64,000 nucleotides of DNA from Phycisphaeraceae bacterium (GCA_028277745.1 JANQFR010000096.1:42152-106151), one strand, 5' to 3'. Numbered from the stretch's first letter, positions 15,645 to 26,008 are shown. Notes: generated by a model from the sequence alone, not told the origin. Translations and numbers: made by a program.

Positions 15645-18600
15645 ATGATATCGTTGATCCAGGCGGTGCGCCGCGTCCATCCGCAGTCGAAAACCGGTCA
15701 CATGTTGCGATTGCCCCTCGCCGTAGCGATGGCCGCTATCGTTGCCGCTCTATCCGTTCAAGCGTCAGTGGCGGAACCCGTGCAGCCTGTAGCCGACATG
15801 GAAGGATCAACGGCCTTCAAGGCATTCCCCAGCCACGGCGAATCACTGTCAAGTGCGAAACGTGTTCAGACGACGGCTTCCGAGGGGCGTTACAGCCTGC
15901 GGTTCCACGCGCCGGGTGGTCAGAAAGCTTCACTCGTGTTCCCGTTTGATCAGCCACTGCACGACTATAACGTGCTCGCCTTTGATTTTTATTGCGAGCG
16001 ACGAAACGGCGCCCGGTTTTATGTCAATCTGCACCCGCAGGACGACAATGACCCAGAGAAAAACCTGACCGAATATGTCGCTCAGATCGATCCAAAGATC
16101 GGACGCGACGGATGGACCACCATTCGACTGGTTCGCGACCGTTCCATGCGGAAGCGGGTGATTGATCGCCAGGGCCAATGGACGCAGCCTCGGGCGCTGT
16201 CGTTCAGCCTGACCGATGACGGTCGGGGCGACTTCGTTTTCTATGTCGACAACATTCGCTTCCTCAAAGAAGAAACGAGCGGCAGGCAGAATCTGATCTA
16301 CAACAGCAGCTACGAGATCAACACCAATCCCGACATCCCCGACGGTTGGCGCGGCCAGATCGGTGTTCCCCCTTTCGGCCCGACGCACTGGGGGCTGGAT
16401 GACGCCGAAGCATGGCACGGGAAATACAGCCTGCGTTTGGGCCACATGGGCAAGTCGGCCATCGCATGGGGCCGGTTTATCAATCTGACCCCCGGACAAC
16501 CCTACACGTTTTCCATTTACCTAAAGAGTGAACGGCCCGACACGAAGGCGACGCTTGCGGTCAACGGGTTGGAGCGCCCCAACAAGCATGCGGTTACTGT
16601 CGGCCCAACCTGGCAACGGTTTGAACTATCCGGCACCGCAGCCCGAGCGCGTACCAGTGTGATCGTGACCCTGGAGTCGAATGGGGTGCTCTGGCTCGAC
16701 GCGGCTCAACTCGAAGAAGGCCGATCACCCGGTGACTATCACTTGCCCGAGCATGACCGGTTGCAGATTCAAAAAATCAAAGGAAAAACGACTGGCTTGC
16801 CAATGCGCTTGAATCAACCGCCCCGGGCAGCAGCATTTAAGCGTGCATCCACCGCTCCGGAAATCGACGGCCAATTAGATGACGCGCTTTGGCGCACCGA
16901 ACCTGCTCTAACCGATTTTGCCGATCTCGAACAAGACACGCCGGTCGACCTGAAGACCCGAGCCTGGTTGGCCTATGACGATCAGGCCTTGTACATCGCC
17001 GTGGAAGCAAGCGAGCCCGATACCGATGCGCTGCGGCAACGCATGCACAACGCCAAATCCGCCTGGACCGCCGACAGCGTTGAGGTGTTCCTCGACACAA
17101 ACGGCGACCGTCAGTCCTACTACCAGTTCGTTGTCAACCCCAATGGGCAGGCGTGGTCGGCTCGATACACCGCGCCGCGGGCCATCGCCGCCTGGTCAGG
17201 ACACTGGCAGGCTCAGGCTCGGATCGGCAAGTCATCATGGGCCGCGGAGATTCGAATCCCCTACACCGCGCTGGACGGGTCCGAGCCGTTCACACCAACA
17301 CCGGGCGTCAACATCACCCGGACCTATAAACCGTCAAGGTCAAAAGACCAAAGGCAATACAGCAGTTGGTCTTTCAGCCACGGGGCTTTTCATAACCCCC
17401 GCGCATTCGGCATCGCGATCGGATTTGACCCGCAGGTGTTGACGCCCTATCAGATCGATACCCTCGGCCTGTCTTGGTCCAACGGCCAGGCCCGCGCGAG
17501 GCTGCAAAACCGAACCCCGCAGCCAGTCACCTTAACCGGCCGGTTCACTTTAGACGAGTCGGAGTCGATCCGGAGCGACGCCTTCACCGTCACCATCGAC
17601 AGCGGGAAGACCGCCGATGTGGCCAGCGCCTTACCGATCCCTGAGCAGGGCCACTACACGCTGCGGCTGTATGCGAGCGATGCGCAGGGACGGACGCGTA
17701 TCCAATCGCAGCCGCTCAGCGTCACCGTGAGCAACACCACGTTGTTTACGTTCCTCGGGCCACAATACGATCGATACCTGCCTGATGAAACCGTGCAGCT
17801 CCGCGCGGTAATCAATGGGCAACAGCCGAGTGAACAAGCATCCGATGAACACCCGACCGTGACGTGGACACTGGGGGATCAGTCCGGAACACTGCGGCCC
17901 GAGGCCGGCGCCACAGATTGGTCGATCCCGCTCACCAATCTGCCGATCGGGACCCATCGCGTTGACGTGACGTTCCAGCACCCCGAGTTCGAAGACATTC
18001 AAGCCGCGGCCGACATCCGGGTCGTGCCGGAGTCGGACCGCGTGGTTCGGATTAATCGGTGGGGCCAGTTTCTCGTGCTCAATGATCAGGCTTTTTTCCC
18101 GTACGGTTTTTTCTCCGAGGCGATCGCCAAGCAACGGCCCATCGAGGTCTGGCGGGCCATCCTGACGGACCTGAAGCAAAACAACTGCAACAGCGTGCTT
18201 GCTTACACCGGCATGCGGACCGGGCTGTCCGATCGGCTGAAGCCCTACCTAGACGTCGCGGACGAATTAGGCATCGGCGTATGGGTCGAGATCAGCGGTT
18301 ACTTCACTTGGCATATCCCCAAGGTCGCGGGTCTGCGTCACCGCTACACCGATGAAGAGTCGGCGTTGCAGGATCTGCGACAACTGATGGATAACGTCCG
18401 CGGACACCCGGCCCTGTTGGGGTGGTGCGCGTTTGATGAGCCGGGCAACCGGCCCGACATCCTCACCGGCGATTACGTGACGCGGGCGGCAGATCTCGTG
18501 CGCGAACTGGACCCCCATCACCCGTTTTTCTGCACGCATCTCAATCACATGGGGGATACAGAGATTTATGGCCGGGGTACCGACATCGGGCTCATGCCCT

Positions 18601-19178
18601 TCCTGGCGCGAGGCGGACGCTATGACAACATGTTCCGCGAATTGAGCGGGGCCGGCCTGCCTGTCATGATCAACTCACCGGTCTACGGCGCCGCGGGCAA
18701 CTCCGTCCGCGAGCCCAACCGTCAAGAGATCCGCCTGCATATGTGGAAAGCGGTGACGATGGGCGCGTGTGGAATACAGTTTTATCTGTATCGACCTTAC
18801 TCTCAATACCTTTGGGAAGGCATGGGAGAGAACGGACAGCAAATCCAGTCGATTAAGTCAGCACTGCTCAATAGCCACCCTGCGGCCAACCTGCTCGTTA
18901 CACCCAGCAACAAAGAAATTCATGCAACACTTCGATTTGACGGGATAAACTACTACCTGATCGCGGTCCACACGGGGACACAAACACACAACACCACCTT
19001 CGAATTGCTGGACTTAGATCGAGTCAAAGACATCGAGCCTCTTTTTGGTTCGCCTGCGTTGAGTAACACAGGCAATGCGCCGCGGCTCACCATTGATTTT
19101 CCCGGCGAGTCGGTTGCGGTTTACAGAATTGTGGGCACGTCAACGCCGTCGCCACGGGCCGGTAACGATGCCCAGTGA
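15645..19178 (+). CDS. Large secreted multidomain glycan protein: CBM-like modules, CBM9-like domain, GH-like TIM barrel
   Basis: A 1177-residue exported protein with AAAGGA eight bases before ATG 15645 and a signal peptide ending near residue 43 (ALSVQASVA/EP). The modules read in order: a jelly-roll domain (about 45-200), a CBM4/9-like carbohydrate-binding domain (about 210-355, NSSYEINTNPDIPDGWRG), a CBM9-like domain (about 385-560, IDGQLDDALW and DDQALYIAVEASE), Ig-like strands (600-795), then a glycoside hydrolase-like TIM barrel (about 798-1090) with LLGWCAFDEPGN carrying acidic candidates. It resembles GH2-type barrels in secreted polysaccharide-degrading proteins. The linkage cleaved is unknown. 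It overlaps the M19-like gene by 11 bases. Confidence 0.75.
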   Translation: MISLIQAVRRVHPQSKTGHMLRLPLAVAMAAIVAALSVQASVAEPVQPVADMEGSTAFKAFPSHGESLSSAKRVQTTASEGRYSLRFHAPGGQKASLVFPFDQPLHDYNVLAFDFYCERRNGARFYVNLHPQDDNDPEKNLTEYVAQIDPKIGRDGWTTIRLVRDRSMRKRVIDRQGQWTQPRALSFSLTDDGRGDFVFYVDNIRFLKEETSGRQNLIYNSSYEINTNPDIPDGWRGQIGVPPFGPTHWGLDDAEAWHGKYSLRLGHMGKSAIAWGRFINLTPGQPYTFSIYLKSERPDTKATLAVNGLERPNKHAVTVGPTWQRFELSGTAARARTSVIVTLESNGVLWLDAAQLEEGRSPGDYHLPEHDRLQIQKIKGKTTGLPMRLNQPPRAAAFKRASTAPEIDGQLDDALWRTEPALTDFADLEQDTPVDLKTRAWLAYDDQALYIAVEASEPDTDALRQRMHNAKSAWTADSVEVFLDTNGDRQSYYQFVVNPNGQAWSARYTAPRAIAAWSGHWQAQARIGKSSWAAEIRIPYTALDGSEPFTPTPGVNITRTYKPSRSKDQRQYSSWSFSHGAFHNPRAFGIAIGFDPQVLTPYQIDTLGLSWSNGQARARLQNRTPQPVTLTGRFTLDESESIRSDAFTVTIDSGKTADVASALPIPEQGHYTLRLYASDAQGRTRIQSQPLSVTVSNTTLFTFLGPQYDRYLPDETVQLRAVINGQQPSEQASDEHPTVTWTLGDQSGTLRPEAGATDWSIPLTNLPIGTHRVDVTFQHPEFEDIQAAADIRVVPESDRVVRINRWGQFLVLNDQAFFPYGFFSEAIAKQRPIEVWRAILTDLKQNNCNSVLAYTGMRTGLSDRLKPYLDVADELGIGVWVEISGYFTWHIPKVAGLRHRYTDEESALQDLRQLMDNVRGHPALLGWCAFDEPGNRPDILTGDYVTRAADLVRELDPHHPFFCTHLNHMGDTEIYGRGTDIGLMPFLARGGRYDNMFRELSGAGLPVMINSPVYGAAGNSVREPNRQEIRLHMWKAVTMGACGIQFYLYRPYSQYLWEGMGENGQQIQSIKSALLNSHPAANLLVTPSNKEIHATLRFDGINYYLIAVHTGTQTHNTTFELLDLDRVKDIEPLFGSPALSNTGNAPRLTIDFPGESVAVYRIVGTSTPSPRAGNDAQ

Positions 19179-20412
19179 TCCGCTGATGACCGTTCCGACG
19201 GAAGATCCGCAAATCGCGTTGTGCCGTGATCAATGCCTGGCCGACCTGAAGCCAAGCGATCGTGATCTGGAGCACGGCTTGGCGTTGCACCGGTCCTACG
19301 TGGTGATCGATGCGTATGGCTTTTCCGCGTTTGCGGCGCCGGATCACGTGATGCTCCACGACGTCAGGCAACGCGGGGTCGGCCCGGATTCACAGGCCGC
19401 GCTCAATATTCAGTCGCGCATGACCCGCATGGCGACGGACCCCTGGCAGCGTGATCGCTTCCTCGACACATGGCGTGTGTCCGGCGTGACCTGTGTCATG
19501 CGTAACTCCGGCGAAGAGGGCAATCAGGTCGAGCGCTTGCTGCCCCGTCTGGCCCACAACACGTTCGTCACCGATACGTTGGCCGAGTACATGTGTCGCA
19601 TGATTTCGGATCACCACATCCAGCAAGCCAAGGCTAAGTCAAAATTCGGGTTTTGCTTAACGACCAATGGTGTGCCTATCTCCAGCCACTTTGGAAACGT
19701 TGAGCAAGCCCTCAGGTTCATCCCGATTTTTCGTCAGTTAGGTGTCCGGATGATGCACCTGACTTACAATCGACGAAACCTGCTGGGCGATGGCTGTGCA
19801 GAGGTGAGCAACGCCGGCTTAAGTGATCTCGGGCGACATGCCATCGACGTGATGAACCGCGAAGGCGTGCTGGTCGACATCGCTCATAGCGGTGAGCGGA
19901 CCGGCATCGAGGCCGCCAGGCAATCTTCACGCCCGGTGATCGCCAGCCACACCGCCTGCCGCGCACTACACAGACACTGCCGCGGCAAGTCTGATGAGAC
20001 CTGCCGCGCCATCGCTGACACTGGCGGCGTGATCGGCATCTGCGCGATCCCTGCGTTTCTCGGCGGCGCCGGCACCGTTACATCGATGCTCGATCACATC
20101 GATCACGTGGCGACATGCGTCGGCGTGGAACACGTTGCGATCGGAACCGACCGCCCGGTTTGCATCCCACCCGGACCCAATGATGCAGAATTTGATGCCC
20201 CCGGTCCATCAGAACCTATGCCCCGATTCGAATCCTACTGGCCACAAGGGAGCATCGGGCAACCGCAGTGGAACCAGCCGGTCATGCATCAGTCGCTGGC
20301 CTGGACCAACTGGCCGCTCTTCACGGTCGGTTTAGTGCAGCGCGGGTACCGAGACGAGCAAATCCGCCAGATCGTCGGCGGCAACATGATGCGCGTCCTC
20401 GCATCTACGTAA
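19168..20412 (+). CDS. Membrane dipeptidase-like protein (peptidase M19), divergent active site
   Basis: A 414-residue TIM-barrel protein of the renal dipeptidase family, with the YNRRNLLGDGCAE phrase, DIAHSG and ASH histidine motifs (two expected zinc ligands) and the late Gly-Thr-Asp (GTDRP). The N-terminal H-x-D ligand pair expected after VVID is replaced by AYGF, and the bridging Glu region reads TTNG. The dizinc site is therefore probably altered and the reaction may not be dipeptide hydrolysis. ATG 19168 is chosen because it overlaps the upstream stop codon by only 11 bases. There is no signal peptide. It is followed 36 bases later by the dehydrogenase at 20449, in the same operon. Confidence 0.75.
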   Translation: MPSDPLMTVPTEDPQIALCRDQCLADLKPSDRDLEHGLALHRSYVVIDAYGFSAFAAPDHVMLHDVRQRGVGPDSQAALNIQSRMTRMATDPWQRDRFLDTWRVSGVTCVMRNSGEEGNQVERLLPRLAHNTFVTDTLAEYMCRMISDHHIQQAKAKSKFGFCLTTNGVPISSHFGNVEQALRFIPIFRQLGVRMMHLTYNRRNLLGDGCAEVSNAGLSDLGRHAIDVMNREGVLVDIAHSGERTGIEAARQSSRPVIASHTACRALHRHCRGKSDETCRAIADTGGVIGICAIPAFLGGAGTVTSMLDHIDHVATCVGVEHVAIGTDRPVCIPPGPNDAEFDAPGPSEPMPRFESYWPQGSIGQPQWNQPVMHQSLAWTNWPLFTVGLVQRGYRDEQIRQIVGGNMMRVLAST

Positions 20413-20448
20413 GTTCTTAAAGATGCTTAGTGAGAAAGTAAAAGACCC

Positions 20449-21462
20449 ATGAAATTCATCCAATTCGGCATCGGGCCCTTAGGCCAAAATTTGGTTCGCC
20501 GCGCCGCTCAGCGTGAAGGTTTGGAACTGGTCGGCGTGGTTGACCCTGATCCAGATAAATTCGGTCGACCGGTCACCGATCTCGTTCCCGAGGCTCAGGG
20601 GCATACGCCGATCGTTGCCGGCCTGACTGAGCTGGGAACCGAGCATCATGCACGCGTCGCGGTCATTAGCACGGTCTCCAGCCTCGAACGTTTGCTGCCC
20701 CAAGTCCAGACCGCCGCACAAGCCGGCCTGCACATCGTCTCGACCTGTGAAGAACTGTCATACCCCTGGCAGACCGCACCTGACCTGGCTCGGTTGATCC
20801 ACGAGGTGTGCACCAAGCACGAGGTGGCCTGCGTCGGCACTGGCGTGAACCCAGGCTTCCTCATGGATTACCTGCCCGCGGTGCTGAGCGGGGTTTGCCA
20901 TGAGGTCCATCAGGTCACGGTAGAGCGGATTCAGGACGCTTCAATGCGGCGGGTCCCGTTTCAGCAAAAAATCGGCGCGGGGCTGACGGTTGATGCGTTT
21001 GAAGCCAAACGTCGGGAGGGCAGGTTGCGGCACGTCGGGCTGCGCGAATCCGTTGATCACCTCGCAGCCGCTTTGAATTGGGGGCTGGACGAGGTCAAAG
21101 AAACACTGGCCCCGGTCATCGCCGAGCATGTTGTCACGAGTGGTTACACCCGAATTGAGCCGGGCATGGCCGCAGGGGTCGAGCAGGTCGCCCTTGGGTT
21201 CCGCGAGAATCAGCCGGTCATCAAGTTGCGGTTTCGGGCGGCGGTTGGTGAAGCAGAGTCATTTGATGCGATCCAGATCCGAGGTGTTCCGGATTTTCGA
21301 AGCGTGATTCCCGGCGGGATCAATGGCGATATCGCTACGTGCGCTGTGGTCCTCAATGCCATGTACCGCATAGTTCAGGCCCAACCGGGACTAACCACGA
21401 TGATCGACCTACCGGCAGTCATATGTAATACTGCAACAACGGAGCATGTTGCCAATGGATAA
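20449..21462 (+). CDS. DapB-like/2,4-diaminopentanoate dehydrogenase-family oxidoreductase
   Basis: A 337-residue NAD(P)-dependent enzyme with an N-terminal Rossmann fold (QFGIGPLGQN, residues 5-14; VVDPDPDK) and the signature GTGVNPGFLMD that marks the dihydrodipicolinate reductase N-domain family, including 2,4-diaminopentanoate dehydrogenase. Characterised relatives act on amino-acid-like C-N substrates. Its presence with gamma-glutamyl hydrolase-like and dipeptidase-like genes hints that the imported compound carries amino or amide groups (inference). Its end overlaps the start of the next Gfo/Idh gene by 17 bases, which suggests coupled translation. Confidence 0.72.
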   Translation: MKFIQFGIGPLGQNLVRRAAQREGLELVGVVDPDPDKFGRPVTDLVPEAQGHTPIVAGLTELGTEHHARVAVISTVSSLERLLPQVQTAAQAGLHIVSTCEELSYPWQTAPDLARLIHEVCTKHEVACVGTGVNPGFLMDYLPAVLSGVCHEVHQVTVERIQDASMRRVPFQQKIGAGLTVDAFEAKRREGRLRHVGLRESVDHLAAALNWGLDEVKETLAPVIAEHVVTSGYTRIEPGMAAGVEQVALGFRENQPVIKLRFRAAVGEAESFDAIQIRGVPDFRSVIPGGINGDIATCAVVLNAMYRIVQAQPGLTTMIDLPAVICNTATTEHVANG

Positions 21463-22846
21463 CTTCACGCCGAACTGTATACGCTACGCTCTCGTCGGTA
21501 CGGGCAATCGTGCTCGCGGATTTGTTGAAACGATTGTTGGTCCGCACCGCGAGCACGCCGAACTCGCTGGCCTCTGCGATGAAAGCCCTACCCGGCTAAC
21601 GTGGTACAACCGGTACCTCGGCCGCAAGTACGACCACCCATCGGTTCCGACTTGCGCCCCCAATGACTTCGAGGGAATGTTACGTCGCGAGTCGATCGAT
21701 ACGGTGATCGTGACCACCACGGACGGTAACCACCATACGTACTGCATCCGTGCCATGGAAGCCGGGTGTGACGTCATCTGCGAGAAACCGCTGACGACAG
21801 AGGTTGGCAAGACCCGCGAAATTTTGGCCGCGATTGAACGTACTGGTCGACGCCTTCGAGTCACGTTTAACGTCCGGTACGCCCCTGGTTCCCAGGCGAT
21901 CAAACGGGCTTTGCTCAGCGGAGCTATCGGTCGGCCGCTGGCTGTTCATTACCGTTACCTGCTCGACACCACGCATGGGGCGGACTACTTCCGGCGTTGG
22001 CACGCCGAGCGCACCCATTCCGGCGGGTTGCTGATCCACAAGTCTTCCCACCACTTCGACCTGGTCAACTGGCTGCTCGAAGACTGGCCCGACACCGTCA
22101 CAGCAATGGGCGATCTGCAGTTCTACGGAGAGGTCAACGCGCGAGAACGCGGTGAACAATATGAATACGACCGCTACACCTCGGATCATGTCCAGGCCCG
22201 TCGAGACCCTTTTGCCCGAACCCTGGATGATGCGGGTGAATGGGATCGCCACCTCTATTACGAAGCGGAGAAGGATCCCGTTTCGATCAGCCGGAACGGG
22301 ACAGGTTACATCCGAGATCGGAACGTCTTCGGCGACCACATCGACATCGAGGACGTGATGAATGTGCTGGTGCGCTACCGAGGCGGAACATTTTTGAACT
22401 ACTCGCTGCTGACCTTCTCACCATGGGAAGGTTACGACCTCGAGATCACGGGCACACGTGGCCGGATTGAACTGAGCGATCGATATCCTCCCCAACTGAC
22501 CTCGCATGCAGACGTTGAGCACGACGCCCTACCGACGGGACCGACGTGCACGCTATATCCCATGTTCAAGGCCCCACGTCTCGTCGATATCCCTCATCAG
22601 GAAGGCGGGCACGGCGGGGCAGACCCCCTGATGTACAACGATCTATTCCACCCTTCTCCACAGCAGGATCCGCTCGGCAGGGTCGCGAGTCACTGGGACG
22701 GCGTCGCCTCTATCCTCTGTGGTTTTGCGGCCAATCAGTCGATCGCTTCAGATTCGGCCCCGGTGAAATGCTCGGATCTCATGATCCTGCCCAATCGCGA
22801 AGCAGTCGTGGGTGCGTCAATGCGCATCAGCAACGCTACGGGATAG
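21446..22846 (+). CDS. Gfo/Idh/MocA-family oxidoreductase (long form)
   Basis: A 466-residue enzyme, longer than the usual 330-390. It has the Rossmann motif LVGTGNRARG (residues 15-24 region), VICEKPLTTE for the EKP motif, and the catalytic stretch HSGGLLIHKSSHHFDLVNWLL with paired histidines. The extra length lies in a central insertion (about 210-290) with a long charged stretch. Similar long forms occur in planctomycete sugar loci. The ATG at 21446 or the one at 21455 may start translation. It is the last gene of the 14939-22846 operon; 213 non-coding bases follow before the transporter genes. Confidence 0.82.
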   Translation: MLPMDNFTPNCIRYALVGTGNRARGFVETIVGPHREHAELAGLCDESPTRLTWYNRYLGRKYDHPSVPTCAPNDFEGMLRRESIDTVIVTTTDGNHHTYCIRAMEAGCDVICEKPLTTEVGKTREILAAIERTGRRLRVTFNVRYAPGSQAIKRALLSGAIGRPLAVHYRYLLDTTHGADYFRRWHAERTHSGGLLIHKSSHHFDLVNWLLEDWPDTVTAMGDLQFYGEVNARERGEQYEYDRYTSDHVQARRDPFARTLDDAGEWDRHLYYEAEKDPVSISRNGTGYIRDRNVFGDHIDIEDVMNVLVRYRGGTFLNYSLLTFSPWEGYDLEITGTRGRIELSDRYPPQLTSHADVEHDALPTGPTCTLYPMFKAPRLVDIPHQEGGHGGADPLMYNDLFHPSPQQDPLGRVASHWDGVASILCGFAANQSIASDSAPVKCSDLMILPNREAVVGASMRISNATG

Positions 22847-23059
22847 GGATTGGCTATCCCTACCTGCGACACAACCACAGGGGAGCGGCAGTGTGAATTG
22901 AGTTGCAACCAAACTACTCCCACTCCAGCAAAGTAGCGAGACGACCAATCAATATAGACATTCTGTCAAGATTAACTTCAAGCAGATTGTAGTTGAGTTC
23001 CAACCACAAAAAGAATCGCTATTAAAACGCAAATACTTTGTAGCCGTAATGGGAAACTA

Positions 23060-26008
23060 ATGTTAGGCGCCGACAACGACTTGAGTTCAACACCAAGTGC
23101 ATCACTCCCTCGACTGAGGGCGCTGGTATGGTGTCTGGTCTTCCTTTTCTCGACGGCCCCGACCACCGTGTCGGGCGATACGGCGATGTCAACTGACTGG
23201 TCGCCGTCCGAACCCGTCACCATTATTGCTGAGGGATTGCCGAGGCCGTCTTCGGTTTCGCCCGACGCGATTGCTCAACGACGTGTGATCCGGGCCTTTC
23301 GGGAAAGGAACCCGCATATCACAATCGAGCCGTTCTCGATGCCCTCGATCGCAGGATCGCGCAATGAAACCGCGACGCTAATGGGCATCGCCTCAGGCCA
23401 GCCGCCGAACCAGATGTATGTCAATTTCCGCGCCTCGTCGACTTACCTTAACAATGGGTTCCTAGCGCCTATGCAAGTATTGCTGGCCCGGCTGGAGAGC
23501 GATAACCCTGATACCCGCCGTACGGACAGGCAAGGTAACTGGCTCGCCGATCCGTCGCCGGAGGAGATCGAGCGGGCGCTGGAGATGATCCGCGAGCGCG
23601 TGCCCGACCAGGTCTGGCCCGTGGTCTATCGCGCCGCCACCAGCGACCGGGGTGGGATCCCCGAAGGTAAGAACGTGTGGGCCCTGCCTACCTCGATATT
23701 GGTTCGCGCCATGGTGTACCGCAAAGACGTGTTCCGCCAGGCCCAACTCGACCCGAACCGACCGCCTCAAACCTGGGAAGACCTGCTCGAGGCGTCGCGA
23801 CGGATCAGTGCGATGCCGGGGCGGACTGGGATCGTGATGGTGGGCGGGATTAACATGAGCTGGAGCATCTACAGTTTCATGGTTTCTAACAACGTGCGCT
23901 ACATGTCTCTAGACGATGACGGCCGGTGGCGGGCGAGTTACGGAACTCGGCAAGCCGCCGAATCCATCTATTACCTGCTCAAGCTTGTTTACGGCGAATA
24001 CCAGGACGGATCGGGCCAAACGGTTTACGGCGCCGGTGAGATTGGGCCCGGGTCCGTTCTTCGGGAACGCTGGGAAGCTGGGAAGATCGGCATTCGCTTC
24101 GAATACCTCCGCGACGAGCTCATGTCTCAGATCAATTCCGAACTCGTGGGGATCGCTCCCGTCCCGATTCCCCCCGGGGGCGATCCGTCAGGAGAATTGA
24201 ACGCCGTGATGATCGGCGTGTTCGCCGGCAGCAACCCGCAGCAGCAACTCGCGGTGATGAAGTATGCTTGGTTTGCCACCAGCGACGAGGCTCAACGCAT
24301 CCGGGTGGAGACCCTGGTCGAGTATGGCTTGGGACCGTTCCTCAGCCCCAGTCTGCTGGAGAAGTTCGAGTACGACGATATCCTGCGGCGTGTTCCAGAG
24401 GGCTGGAAGGAGACTTTTGACGTCGCCCTGGCGCATGGGGTGCCCGAGCCTTATGGTGACAACACGCAGTACATCTACCAGAAAGTGACCGAGCCGATCG
24501 AGTGGGCCCGGTTCAATGCGACTGAAGGGCCAAACAGCATCAACCTGCTTGGCTTTTCACGGGACGAAGCAATCGATCGAATCCATGAGCGGTTGGTCGA
24601 ATCCGAAACACGAGTCAACGAATTTGTCCTCGGCCAGCTCACCGAGCAGCAATGGCGGACGCGACGAGTCGTTGGAGGTTTCGGTATGACGCTGATCTTC
24701 GCGCTCTTCGGCGGGACTTTGTGGTACATCTGGCGGGCCTTCGGCCGCGAAGAAGCGGCTCACGCCAACGGCCAGAAAGTGCGGTGGCGCAAGTTCATTC
24801 CCGCGTACTTGATGCTCGGGCCCGCCCTCGCCCTCGTGTTGCTGTGGCAGTACCTGCCGGTGATTCTTGGAACGCCGCTGGCGCTGTTCGACGTCGGCCT
24901 CGTGGCGGACAGCAAATTCGTGGGGATCGACAACTTCGCCACCGTCCTGTTCGACCCGCGGTTCTGGGGCTCGTTGGTGCGCACGTTTTACTTCGTCGCA
25001 CTGGTGGTCGGCCTGGGGTTTTGGCCGCCCATCGCCGTGGCAATCCTCCTCGATGAAGTGCCTACTGAGGCGGCAAAGTACACCTACCGCACGATCTTCT
25101 ATCTGCCTGCCATCATCAGCGGCACCGTCATGCTGTTTTTGTGGGTGCAACTCTACCTGCCCAACGAGGAGGGGGCGCTTAACCAGGTTTTGATGTCGCT
25201 CAACGCGCTGGGCCCGGTCGCTGGCACGTTGACCAAGTTGCTGATGCTGGCGCTGTGGCTGTCGCTGATCGGCCTGTTGCTATCGCTGGCGTATTACCTG
25301 CGGGAGTTGAGCCTGTTGATGCGCGGCGTGCTAGTCCTTTTTGCGGTGGTGCTCATCGGCGTAACGTTGTCGCCGCTCTACAGCGCCTATGTCGGGCCAA
25401 GCGATGAGGTGCTGGCCGCCGCAGCCACCCAAGCCCTAGCCGCCGGCGAATCCTTTGATCCCGAGGCACAGCGCGGCATCCCCGCGTTGCTGGACAAGCT
25501 CTCGCTGCTGTTTGGCTCTTGGAACATTCGGCCACTGCACTGGCTGCAGGACCCGGGCTTGGCGATGCTTTGTATCGTGATCCCCGGCATCTGGGGCAGC
25601 GCCGGTCCAGGCTGCATCATCTACCTTGCGGCGCTGAAGACCGTACCCGACGAACTGATCGAGGCGGCTTCGATCGACGGAGCCGGCATCCTCCAGAAGC
25701 TCTGCTACATCGCCCTGCCCCGGCTCAAGTTCCTGATCCTCATCCAATTCATCGCGGCGGTGATCGGAGCGTTCAAAGGCGGAGCCAACATTGTGCTGGC
25801 CATGACCGGTGGCGGGCCACAACGCGCCACAACCGTCCTGGGCATGGAGATCTTCCAGCGCACGTTCATGGAGTTGCAGTACGGCGTGGGTGCGGCGATG
25901 GGCTGGATGCTCGGCGGTATCGTGATCGTGCTGACCGCTTACCAACTAAAGCGGATGTCCAGAGCGGAGTTCAAGACCGCCGACACACCGAAACAGGCCG
26001 CCCCCTGA
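23060..26008 (+). CDS. Solute-binding protein fused to ABC sugar permease (MalE-MalF-like fusion)
   Basis: A 982-residue single polypeptide combining two transporter parts. Residues about 20-40 are an N-terminal hydrophobic signal/anchor. Residues about 45-490 are a family 1 extracellular solute-binding domain (RVIRAFRERNPHITIEPFSMP; GKNVWALPTSI). A membrane helix at about 535-555 crosses back, and residues about 575-970 form a CUT1 permease with MalF-like PAYLMLGPALALVLL and the EAA loop ELIEAASIDGAG-N6-IALPRL (about 865), which docks the ATPase. Fusion keeps the receptor tethered in the periplasm. The second permease follows 62 bases later. No ATP-binding gene is nearby, so a shared MsmX/MalK-type ATPase elsewhere is likely (inference). 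Confidence 0.85.
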   Translation: MLGADNDLSSTPSASLPRLRALVWCLVFLFSTAPTTVSGDTAMSTDWSPSEPVTIIAEGLPRPSSVSPDAIAQRRVIRAFRERNPHITIEPFSMPSIAGSRNETATLMGIASGQPPNQMYVNFRASSTYLNNGFLAPMQVLLARLESDNPDTRRTDRQGNWLADPSPEEIERALEMIRERVPDQVWPVVYRAATSDRGGIPEGKNVWALPTSILVRAMVYRKDVFRQAQLDPNRPPQTWEDLLEASRRISAMPGRTGIVMVGGINMSWSIYSFMVSNNVRYMSLDDDGRWRASYGTRQAAESIYYLLKLVYGEYQDGSGQTVYGAGEIGPGSVLRERWEAGKIGIRFEYLRDELMSQINSELVGIAPVPIPPGGDPSGELNAVMIGVFAGSNPQQQLAVMKYAWFATSDEAQRIRVETLVEYGLGPFLSPSLLEKFEYDDILRRVPEGWKETFDVALAHGVPEPYGDNTQYIYQKVTEPIEWARFNATEGPNSINLLGFSRDEAIDRIHERLVESETRVNEFVLGQLTEQQWRTRRVVGGFGMTLIFALFGGTLWYIWRAFGREEAAHANGQKVRWRKFIPAYLMLGPALALVLLWQYLPVILGTPLALFDVGLVADSKFVGIDNFATVLFDPRFWGSLVRTFYFVALVVGLGFWPPIAVAILLDEVPTEAAKYTYRTIFYLPAIISGTVMLFLWVQLYLPNEEGALNQVLMSLNALGPVAGTLTKLLMLALWLSLIGLLLSLAYYLRELSLLMRGVLVLFAVVLIGVTLSPLYSAYVGPSDEVLAAAATQALAAGESFDPEAQRGIPALLDKLSLLFGSWNIRPLHWLQDPGLAMLCIVIPGIWGSAGPGCIIYLAALKTVPDELIEAASIDGAGILQKLCYIALPRLKFLILIQFIAAVIGAFKGGANIVLAMTGGGPQRATTVLGMEIFQRTFMELQYGVGAAMGWMLGGIVIVLTAYQLKRMSRAEFKTADTPKQAAP

